Source: UBA2185 sp964564625 (GTDB lineage: Bacteria; Desulfobacterota; Syntrophia; Syntrophales; UBA2185). Taken from it: a stretch of 64,000 nucleotides of DNA. The stretch spans positions 1-64,000 of the forward strand of contig CAZMBE010000001.1 of assembly GCA_964564625.1 (NCBI GenBank). The letters run 5' to 3'. Position numbers and translations under genes: made by a program. This document shows positions 17,298 through 24,457 of this stretch, one piece after another (position 1 is the stretch's first letter; every line of letters starts with the position of its first letter). The notes beneath the pieces were generated by a model, which was not told the DNA's origin, searched no databases, and worked only from the letters and a program-made list of their open reading frames with translations.

Positions 17298-18188
17298 ATG
17301 GTTGATACTATTAAAAATGAAAGCAGTTCGGGAAATGATGATAAAGATTTAAATCCACCCGCAGTTAATTTTAAATCCGTCAGGGAATCCAAAGGGCTCA
17401 CTTTAAAGGATATATACAAAAATACGCGAATCAGTATAGCCAATCTCGCGGCCATCGAAAACAGCGATTTTCATCTTCTTCCACCACCGGTTTTCACTAA
17501 ATCCTTCATAAAAATATACGCGAACACCTTAGGTGTTGAAAGCGCCTCAACGCTTGCCCGCTACGAACAATACTTAGAATCACTGAACACTGCTTTGAAA
17601 GTTGAGGAAATAAAAAAACCCCCTGCACCCGCTCGGGTAAATTACCGAAGGCTGGCGTGGGTTTCATTGATTCTCGTTGTCATCGTCGCTACTGTTTTTT
17701 TGTTCTCTTCTTACAAATCGGCAATCGATATTTTGAAGGATAACACTATCCAACCTGCCGATGATAATAAAAGAGATATTAAAAGCAATATTCCCGATCC
17801 GACAGAGGCAGCTATGAAAGATCCAGAAAACACTGCCCAATCAACTACCGATACTCAGGCACAACAACCAGCTAAGGACGCCGAACATACGCCGGACGTA
17901 CAACAACAGCAGATTATCGCATCTCAGCAACTCGTGAGCACGCAAAGAGAGGTAAAGGAACAATACCCCATCACGATGCAAGCCCGGGAGCGGACCTGGG
18001 TGAGGATCACATCAGATGATAATCAGCCATATGAAATAATGCTTCAACCGGGTGAAAAGATTGAGAAGTCGGCATCAAATTTCATACTTGATATTGGTAA
18101 CGCCGGCGGCATTGACATTGTGTTTCAGGGGAAATCCCTGGGAATTCTGGGGAAGCAGGGAGAAGTTGTCCGCTTAAAGCTACCATAG
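17298..18188 (+). CDS. rodZ: RodZ-like helix-turn-helix membrane protein
   Basis: 296 aa. A cytoplasmic HTH (residues about 25-90, with LTLKDIYKNTRISIANLAAI) is followed by a positively charged linker, one transmembrane helix at about 120-137, a Gln/Ala-rich periplasmic linker (about 140-220), and a C-terminal DUF4115 beta domain (RERTWVRITSDDNQPYEIML and on). RodZ links MreB filaments to the cell-wall elongation machinery; the HTH binds MreB rather than DNA. The start ATG 17298 is directly preceded by ACGGG. It stands alone, and is 295 bases before tatA. Confidence 0.88.
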   Translation: MVDTIKNESSSGNDDKDLNPPAVNFKSVRESKGLTLKDIYKNTRISIANLAAIENSDFHLLPPPVFTKSFIKIYANTLGVESASTLARYEQYLESLNTALKVEEIKKPPAPARVNYRRLAWVSLILVVIVATVFLFSSYKSAIDILKDNTIQPADDNKRDIKSNIPDPTEAAMKDPENTAQSTTDTQAQQPAKDAEHTPDVQQQQIIASQQLVSTQREVKEQYPITMQARERTWVRITSDDNQPYEIMLQPGEKIEKSASNFILDIGNAGGIDIVFQGKSLGILGKQGEVVRLKLP

Positions 18189-18330
18189 GATCCTTGAAAC
18201 AGGGTTCTTTCCCATGGAATACTCATCCGGTCTATCCACAGGATTTGTTGATATCATAATAGTTTAAAAAAAATGTGTCTTCGGCAGATATAGAGATCTG
18301 AAAGATATTCAAAGTTGAGAGATTATAAGT

Positions 18331-18359
18331 TTGACAAAGATGCCTTAATGTTCTAAGCT
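18331..18359 (+). promoter_or_regulatory. candidate tatA promoter
   Basis: TTGACA (18331-18336), a 17-base spacer, TAAGCT (18354-18359): perfect -35, weaker -10. It would give a leader of about 120 bases before tatA. The rest of the 18189-18483 spacer shows no gene. Confidence 0.42.
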
Positions 18360-18483
18360 TACAAAAGTAACATATAATGGAATGTGCAAAATACTCCTGT
18401 TTTTTATAGATAAAATATTGGTTTGCATTCGAGAAACGATTGTAATTTGCAGATCCCCTAACATTTAAAGAGGTCATGGAAAC

Positions 18484-18678
18484 ATGTTTGGAATAGGCAT
18501 GCCTGAGTTAATTATCATTCTTGTCATTGTTTTGATCATCTTTGGCGCCGGCAAGCTTCCGGAAATCGGCGGCGCCATCGGAAAGGGTATTAAAAACTTC
18601 AAAAAATCCGTCCGTGATCGCGATCAGGATGAGATAGATGTGACATCTAACTCCAAAAAGATCGATGAAAAAAAATAA
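18484..18678 (+). CDS. tatA: twin-arginine translocase subunit TatA
   Basis: 64 aa pore-forming component of the Tat pathway for folded proteins. The sequence has the classic layout: a short periplasmic start (MFGIGMPE), one membrane helix (LIIILVIVLIIFGAGKLPEI) containing the FGxxKLPE hinge, an amphipathic helix (GGAIGKGIKNFKKSV) and a charged tail. TatB would be longer and more acidic. No tatC lies nearby. The gene converges with ssb, leaving only 12 bases between stops. Confidence 0.93.
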   Translation: MFGIGMPELIIILVIVLIIFGAGKLPEIGGAIGKGIKNFKKSVRDRDQDEIDVTSNSKKIDEKK

Positions 18679-18690
18679 GGGGGGTGGAAA

Positions 18691-19107
18691 TTAAAAGGGA
18701 ACATCCTCTTCCGGTATTTGATCCGCCCCAGAGTATTGCTGAAACTGGTTATCTTCAGTTGTATCCTGACTCTTTGTCATTCCTTTTGAATCCAGCATCT
18801 GCATATTGTTCGCAATAATTTCTGTAGTTGTTCGTTTGTTGCCGTCTTTATCTTCCCACGATTTTGTCTGGATTCTCCCCTCAATGAATATCAATTTCCC
18901 TTTTGATAGATAATTGCTGCAGATCTCTGCCAGCTTCCCAAAGGTGACAATTCGATGCCACTCCGTTCTTTGTATCTTTTGTCCGTTTTTATCTTTTCTT
19001 TGTTCATCGGTTGCCATAGTAAAGTTGGTAACCATCATTCCATCCGGTGTGTAACGAACTTCTGGATCTTTTCCAAGCCTGCCGATTAATAAAACTCTAT
19101 TCACCAT
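18691..19107 (-). CDS. ssb: single-stranded DNA-binding protein
   Basis: 138 aa from ATG 19107; the frame extends upstream but MVNRVLLIGRLGKDPEVRYT is the standard SSB start, with AAGGGGGCGGGG just before. The OB-fold covers about residues 1-105 (TEWHRIVTFGKLAEICSNYL; LIFIEGRIQTKSW). A short linker leads to the acidic C-terminal tip EEDVPF, the docking peptide for replication and repair partners, ending in the usual D-x-P-F form. Protects ssDNA as a tetramer. Confidence 0.96.
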   Translation of the reverse strand: MVNRVLLIGRLGKDPEVRYTPDGMMVTNFTMATDEQRKDKNGQKIQRTEWHRIVTFGKLAEICSNYLSKGKLIFIEGRIQTKSWEDKDGNKRTTTEIIANNMQMLDSKGMTKSQDTTEDNQFQQYSGADQIPEEDVPF

Positions 19108-19224
19108 CCCCGCCCCCTTCTTGAATCTCGATAGTTGCAGGATCATACAAAACTTTACAGGCCTTGGCAATCTCAAATTGGGGATTATGAATTTGTACTT
19201 GATTTTATAAAAAAATTAAAGTAG

Positions 19225-19337
19225 AAAGAAATGTATAGAGAAACTATGCAGGGGTGCCAACCAGGCTGAGAAGATACCCTTTGAACCTGATCTGGGTAAT
19301 GCCAGCGGAGGAAACTGAATCTGTAACGAATTTCTTT
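19225..19337 (+). promoter_or_regulatory. TPP riboswitch (THI element)
   Basis: The thiM/THI-box core is present: GGGGTGCC (19251-19258), GCTGAGA (19265-19271), ACCCTTTGAACCTGATCTGG (19277-19296), then GTAATGCCAGCGGAGGAA (19296-19313). An extended closing stem pairs AAAGAAAT (19225-19232) with ATTTCTTT (19330-19337). It lies upstream of thiC, so thiamine pyrophosphate is expected to switch off thiC expression. Confidence 0.95.
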
Positions 19338-19338
19338 T

Positions 19339-19372
19339 GGGGCATATCTTTGGAGGCAAAAGGGTATGCCCC
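19339..19372 (+). terminator. hairpin of the TPP riboswitch expression platform
   Basis: GGGGCATATCTTT (19339-19351) pairs with AAAGGGTATGCCCC (19359-19372) with one wobble and one bulge; the loop is short. ATATTTTATT follows. It starts two bases after the extended P1 stem of the riboswitch. A terminator is likely, though the T-run is interrupted, so a processing or translation-control hairpin is possible. Confidence 0.65.
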
Positions 19373-19414
19373 ATATTTTATTCATAATTCGACATTTGCA
19401 GGAGCATTTTTACA

Positions 19415-20701
19415 ATGACACAATTAGATGCGGCAAGAAAAGGCATACTAACCGAAGAGATGAAACGATGTGCCGAAGCGGAAGGAATATCTCCTGAATT
19501 CATTCGAGAGGGCATTGAAAAAGGCACCATCGTAGTAACGCGTAATATACAACACACAGTCATAGCACCTCTTGCCATAGGCAAGGGACTCAGAACAAAG
19601 ATCAATGCCAACATTGGGACATCAAAGGACCGCGTGGATCTTGATTTGGAGCTCGAAAAAGTGAGAATTTCTGCCGCCGCAGGGGCAGATACAATTATGG
19701 ATCTATCTACAGGCGGCGATATCAGAAAGATCAGACAAGCAATCATCAAGGCATCACCCCTCCCCGTGGGAACAGTACCTATCTATCAGGCTGCCGCCGA
19801 TATGATTGAGGCGGAAAAAGCTATCGTTGAGATGACCGGTGAAGACATGTTCCGGGTTATTGAAGAAAACGGTGAGGATGGCGTTGATTTCATCACGGTT
19901 CATTGTGGTGTTACCAGGAGAAGTGTTTCCTGCATAGAAGAGGAAGGGCGCATTTTGGGTATTGTGAGCAGGGGCGGTTCCATCCTGCGAAACTGGATGT
20001 CTTTTAACGACAGGGAAAATCCCCTCTACGAAGAATATGACCGGTTGTTGGAAATTGCCAGGCGCTACGATATGGTTCTCAGCCTTGGTGATGGATTGCG
20101 TCCGGGATGTCTCGCCGATGCTACGGACCGGGGACAGGTCCAGGAACTTATTTTTCTGGGAGAACTTGCAAAGAGAGCCAAAGATTTTGGGGTGCAGGTT
20201 ATGATCGAAGGCCCCGGGCACGTGCCCATCAATGAGATCAAGGCAAACATACAGTTACAAAAAAGCCTGTGTGATGGCGCACCTTTCTATGTCCTGGGGC
20301 CGTTGCCGACAGACATCGCTCCCGGTTATGATCACATCACTTCAGCAATCGGCGGGGCAATCGCCGGATCGGCAGGGGCAGACTTTCTCTGCTACGTAAC
20401 ACCCTCAGAACACCTGCGACTTCCTACACTTGAAGATGTAAGAGACGGCGTCATAGCTTCTAAGATTGCTGCTCATATTGCCGATATTGCGAAGGAAATC
20501 CCCGGCGCCATGAACAAAGACAGCATGATGGCGAAATACAGAAAGGAATTCAACTGGCAAGGCCAGGTAGACGTCTCCATCGATCAGGAAAAGACAGAAA
20601 AACTTCTTGAGAAGAGCAAAAGTGCAGAAGATGAAGGCTGTACCATGTGCGGAGAGCTTTGCGCCATCAAACTGGGGAAAGCCAGTGCTCATAAGAAATA
20701 A
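19415..20701 (+). CDS. thiC: phosphomethylpyrimidine synthase ThiC
   Basis: Radical SAM enzyme that rearranges aminoimidazole ribotide into HMP-phosphate for thiamine. 428 aa, the short form lacking the N-terminal domain of the E. coli type. Motifs: NIGTSKDRVDLDLELEKV, STGGDIRKIRQAII, VTRRSVSC, EGPGHVPINEIKANIQLQK and GPLPTDIAPGYDHITSAIGG. The C-terminal cluster motif is CTMCGELC, spacing CX2CX3C rather than the CX2CX4C of many ThiC proteins. AGGAG lies upstream of ATG 19415. It is under a TPP riboswitch (19225-19337). No other thi genes are adjacent. Confidence 0.97.
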   Translation: MTQLDAARKGILTEEMKRCAEAEGISPEFIREGIEKGTIVVTRNIQHTVIAPLAIGKGLRTKINANIGTSKDRVDLDLELEKVRISAAAGADTIMDLSTGGDIRKIRQAIIKASPLPVGTVPIYQAAADMIEAEKAIVEMTGEDMFRVIEENGEDGVDFITVHCGVTRRSVSCIEEEGRILGIVSRGGSILRNWMSFNDRENPLYEEYDRLLEIARRYDMVLSLGDGLRPGCLADATDRGQVQELIFLGELAKRAKDFGVQVMIEGPGHVPINEIKANIQLQKSLCDGAPFYVLGPLPTDIAPGYDHITSAIGGAIAGSAGADFLCYVTPSEHLRLPTLEDVRDGVIASKIAAHIADIAKEIPGAMNKDSMMAKYRKEFNWQGQVDVSIDQEKTEKLLEKSKSAEDEGCTMCGELCAIKLGKASAHKK

Positions 20702-21018
20702 GGGTTCAAGGATCCCAGGGCTAATGCGCCCACTTTAATAATTTTATCAGTACATCAGCAATCGTCGCCTATTATCATATATACTTTTCCCGTATATTTC
20801 ACAGTCTTAGTATACACACAGCTTGTATAGTACAATAGAAGCATTTATATTTTGTTGTATAATTACCACCAATCACTTGACACCTCGAATCCTTGGCCCC
20901 TCGAACCCTACAGACAGCACATTTTTTCAGACCGGTTTCACAATGTTCAAATCATGCTTGACTAATCACTAAAAAAAATATAGTCAAATTCGATTTATAT
21001 AAACTGGACAAACTTATT
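20702..21018. other. intergenic region thiC-lysS
   Basis: 317 AT-rich bases without a supportable gene. The only structure noted is the CCTCGAA-type repeat at 20874-20909. TTGACT (20958-20963) with TATAGT (20979-20984) could be the lysS promoter, but the 15-base spacing is short. Confidence 0.35.
20874..20909. repeat. degenerate CCTCGAACCCT-type repeat, copy 2
   Basis: CACTTGACACCTCGAATCCT then TGGCCCCTCGAACCCT: two tandem imperfect units of the form (C)CCTCGAA(T/C)CCT. Similar units recur at 14431-14461. Function unknown. Confidence 0.35.
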
Positions 21019-22500
21019 ATGGAAGACAGCGAACTCTTAAGAAAGAAAAAAGAAAAGATAGAGTCCCTCAAGGCCGACGGTATTGAATTGTATCCAAATG
21101 ACGTCCGGGTGAAGGACACTGCTACGTCACTCATTTCCCGTTTTTCCCATTTGGACCATGACGCCCTTGCCACAATCGATGAAAGGTTTACAATCGCGGG
21201 TAGATTGATGGCTGTTCGTGACTTTGGCAAGGGGTCATTTATTATGGTTCAGGACAGGACAGGAAGAATTCAGACTTTTGTAAGGAAGAATCAGGTAGGT
21301 GAATCCACCTATTCCTTGTTTAAAAGACTCGATATAGGGGATATACTGTTTGTCGGCGGGAAAATATTCAGAACCAGGACAAACGAACTTACGATTGACG
21401 CCGATGAACTGAGGCTCTTGTCAAAGGCAATGAGACCCCTCCCGGAAAAATGGCATGGTCTCACGGATATCGAAACCAGGTACCGCCAGCGGCATCTTGA
21501 TCTTATCGTGAACCCCCATGTGAAAGAGGTGTTCCAAAAGCGGAGCAGAATTATTCAACTCATACGCAGTTTCCTGGAAGAGCGTGATTTTCTCGAAGTG
21601 GAAACGCCTATGATGCAGCCCAAAGCGGGCGGAGCCATGGCGCGCCCTTTTAAGACCTATCATAACGCCTTAGGCATGGATTTCTACCTGAGGATTGCCC
21701 CGGAACTGTATCTGAAAAGATTGATTACGGGAGGTTTTGAAAGGGTATACGAAATAAACAGAAATTTCCGGAACGAAGGCATTTCCACCATCCATAACCC
21801 AGAATTTACGATGCTGGAATTTTATCAAGCGTACGCCACCTATGATGATCTGATGGTAATGACAGAAGAAATGTTTACCTTTATTGCCCGAGAACTTCTG
21901 GGTTCCCTGACGTTTTCATATCAGGAAACAGACATTGACCTGACGCCCCCGTGGCCGCGCATTACTCTGAAAGATGCAATTACCAGATACGGCAAGATAT
22001 CAAGCGATGTCGTGGATGATCCTGCCAGGTTGGTGGCCAGCGCGAGAGATCTGGGGATGAACATCAAGGACAACGAATCCCCCGGCAAAGTCATGATGGC
22101 TATATTCGAAGAAAAGGTGGAGTCAGAACTCATTCAACCTACATTCATAACGCATTATCCCATTGAGGTATCACCTCTTTCGAGAAAAAATCCTCTTCAC
22201 CCCGAGGTAACCGATCGATTTGAACTTTATATTTATGGAAAAGAAATTGCGAACGCCTTCTCGGAACTTAACGACCCCGTCGATCAACGGGAACGGTTCA
22301 TGATGCAACTCAGGGAAAGAGAAGCCGGGGATGATGAAGCTCATGAAATGGATGAGGATTATATACGGACCCTTGAGTATGGAATGCCGCCTACCGCAGG
22401 AGAAGGAATCGGTATAGACAGGCTGGTCATGCTCTTCACAAACTCTGCCTCCATAAGGGATGTGATCCTTTTCCCTCTTTTAAGAACCAGGGAAGAATAA
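21019..22500 (+). CDS. lysS: lysyl-tRNA synthetase, class II
   Basis: Charges tRNA-Lys; 493 aa as in bacterial LysS. The N-terminal OB-fold anticodon domain covers about 55-150 (ITIAGRLMAVRDFGKGSFIM region). The class II motifs are present: motif 1 in LDLIVNPHVKEVFQKRS, motif 2 FRNEGISTIHNPEFTMLEFY, and motif 3 GEGIGIDRLVMLFT. It begins the plus-strand run of genes; the lipoprotein-release permease follows after eight bases, so lysS and the envelope genes are probably co-transcribed. Confidence 0.97.
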   Translation: MEDSELLRKKKEKIESLKADGIELYPNDVRVKDTATSLISRFSHLDHDALATIDERFTIAGRLMAVRDFGKGSFIMVQDRTGRIQTFVRKNQVGESTYSLFKRLDIGDILFVGGKIFRTRTNELTIDADELRLLSKAMRPLPEKWHGLTDIETRYRQRHLDLIVNPHVKEVFQKRSRIIQLIRSFLEERDFLEVETPMMQPKAGGAMARPFKTYHNALGMDFYLRIAPELYLKRLITGGFERVYEINRNFRNEGISTIHNPEFTMLEFYQAYATYDDLMVMTEEMFTFIARELLGSLTFSYQETDIDLTPPWPRITLKDAITRYGKISSDVVDDPARLVASARDLGMNIKDNESPGKVMMAIFEEKVESELIQPTFITHYPIEVSPLSRKNPLHPEVTDRFELYIYGKEIANAFSELNDPVDQRERFMMQLREREAGDDEAHEMDEDYIRTLEYGMPPTAGEGIGIDRLVMLFTNSASIRDVILFPLLRTREE

Positions 22501-22508
22501 AATCTGCC

Positions 22509-23786
22509 ATGTCCTTCGAACTTTTTATCAGTCTCCGATACCTCCGGGCTAAGCGAAAACAGGTCTTCGTTTCCATTATCACCTTCATATCCATTGCCGG
22601 CATTTTTTTAGGCGTTGCCGCACTCATCATTGTCTTAGCAGTAATGAACGGTTTTGAAACCGACCTCAGGAATAAGATCCTGGGGATCAATTCTCATGTT
22701 GTCCTGATGAAATACAGTGGCGCCATAAAGGATTATACAAAGGTCATGCGAGAGATTACGGAGGTTGACGGCGTCGTCGCCGCCACACCATTCATATACA
22801 GTCAGGCCATGCTGAAAAATGGAAATCATACAAGCGGTGTAGTCTTGCGGGGGATGTCGGTAGACTCTGCCCTTAATGTTATCAACCTGGGAAAGATGAA
22901 GGAGGGCAACATCCATTATCTTTCAGATACGCATCGTGAAATTCCCGGGCTCGACAGGGATGCCTCCACACTTCCAGGAATTGTAATCGGCAAAGAACTG
23001 GCGAAGAACATGGGGCTTTTTCTTTTCGAGCCCGTGAGCATCATATCTCCCATGGGAATCTCTACCCCTATGGGCATGGTTCCCAGAATGAAAAAGTTTA
23101 TCGTAGTTGGCATTTTTGATTCCGGATTTTATGAGTATGATTCGACTTTGGCGTACATATCCCTGAAAGACTGCCAGGAGTTTCTCAATCTGGGAGAAGA
23201 CGTGACTGGCCTGGAGATCAAAGTAAACGATATCTATAAGGCGGATGTCATCGCGAAATCTGTAGAGAGAAAACTTGGATTTCCCTTTTGGGCAAGACAC
23301 TGGATGGAAATGAACAAAAACCTTTTCGCCGCGCTGAAACTTGAGAAAAGGGTCATGTTTATCATCCTCAGCCTCATTGTTCTCGTTGCGGCATTCAACA
23401 TAATATGCACCCTGATTATGATCGTCATGGAGAAGAACAAGGACATTGCCATTTTGAAAACCATGGGGGCTACTTCGGAAAGCGTCATGAAAATTTTCAT
23501 TTACCAGGGCATGACGATTGGCGTGATTGGTACCCTTCTTGGATGTCTCGGAGGCCTGTCTGTCGCATTCAACCTGGAGAAGATTTCCGTATTTATAGAA
23601 AATCTTTTCGGATTTAAAATACTGCCCGGAGATGTCTATTATCTGAGCCAGTTGCCTTCTCAGGTCAATTACATCGATGTACTCATCATCATTGTGGGTA
23701 CCATGCTGATATGTTTCCTATCAACCATTTACCCGTCCCGAAGGGCTTCCAAACTAGACCCTGCGGAGGCCCTGAGATATGATTAA
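22509..23786 (+). CDS. lolC: lipoprotein-releasing system permease LolC/LolE
   Basis: Inner-membrane permease of the Lol pathway, which detaches outer-membrane lipoproteins and hands them to LolA. 425 aa with the MacB/FtsX layout: TM1 at about 20-45 (VSIITFISIAGIFLGVAALI), a periplasmic domain of about 220 residues with ISPMGISTPMGMVPRMKKF, then three C-terminal TM helices. Only one permease gene is present, so it probably works as a homodimer (the single LolF-type arrangement) and could as well be called LolE. Its stop overlaps lolD by one base. Confidence 0.9.
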   Translation: MSFELFISLRYLRAKRKQVFVSIITFISIAGIFLGVAALIIVLAVMNGFETDLRNKILGINSHVVLMKYSGAIKDYTKVMREITEVDGVVAATPFIYSQAMLKNGNHTSGVVLRGMSVDSALNVINLGKMKEGNIHYLSDTHREIPGLDRDASTLPGIVIGKELAKNMGLFLFEPVSIISPMGISTPMGMVPRMKKFIVVGIFDSGFYEYDSTLAYISLKDCQEFLNLGEDVTGLEIKVNDIYKADVIAKSVERKLGFPFWARHWMEMNKNLFAALKLEKRVMFIILSLIVLVAAFNIICTLIMIVMEKNKDIAILKTMGATSESVMKIFIYQGMTIGVIGTLLGCLGGLSVAFNLEKISVFIENLFGFKILPGDVYYLSQLPSQVNYIDVLIIIVGTMLICFLSTIYPSRRASKLDPAEALRYD

Positions 23787-24457
23787 TGATAAAAATTGAA
23801 AATCTCAGCAAAACATTCGTGAAAGACGGCAACAAGATAGAAGTCTTAAAAGACTTGAATCTTGCTATCCCCAGGGGCCAGTCATTGGCCATTCTTGGCG
23901 TTTCCGGCGCGGGGAAAAGCACCCTGATCCATATTTTGGGAACATTGGATCACCCCACATCGGGGTGCGTGTTGTATGATGACATTAATATTTTCGAATG
24001 GGAGAGGAAGAAGCTGGCAGAGTTCAGAAATAAAACTATTGGTTTTGTGTTTCAATTTCATAACCTCCTTCCTGAATTTAACGGTCTGGAAAACACTATG
24101 ATGCCAGCCTTGATACACGGTCTATCTCCCAGGAAAGCGAGGGAACGGGCAGAAACTTTATTGCAGGAAGTGGGACTTGGTGACAGGCTGAACCACAAAC
24201 CAGGAGAACTCTCCGGGGGGGAGCAGCAGCGAGTAGCCGTGGCAAGGGCACTTATCATGGAACCCGAAATCATTCTTGCTGATGAGCCTACCGGCAATCT
24301 TGATAGCGAAACAGGGAAGAAGATAGAAGATATCCTGGTAGACCTCAATAAAAGCAAACACATTACCCTGGTTGTGGTAACCCACAACAAGTCCTTGGCA
24401 GATAGGATGTCTCAAAAAATCGGCTTAAAAGATGGAAAGATTTATAACTATGAGTAA
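23786..24457 (+). CDS. lolD: lipoprotein-releasing system ATPase LolD
   Basis: ABC ATPase that powers the adjacent Lol permease. 223 aa with Walker A GVSGAGKST (about residues 39-47), Q-loop VFQFHNLLPEF (the FHNLLPEF string is typical of LolD), signature LSGGEQQRVAVARAL, Walker B IILADEPTGNLD and the H-loop VVVTHNK. Start ATG overlaps the permease stop (TAATG), and its 3' end overlaps bamA by eight bases, so translation of the three genes is coupled. Confidence 0.95.
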   Translation: MIKIENLSKTFVKDGNKIEVLKDLNLAIPRGQSLAILGVSGAGKSTLIHILGTLDHPTSGCVLYDDINIFEWERKKLAEFRNKTIGFVFQFHNLLPEFNGLENTMMPALIHGLSPRKARERAETLLQEVGLGDRLNHKPGELSGGEQQRVAVARALIMEPEIILADEPTGNLDSETGKKIEDILVDLNKSKHITLVVVTHNKSLADRMSQKIGLKDGKIYNYE

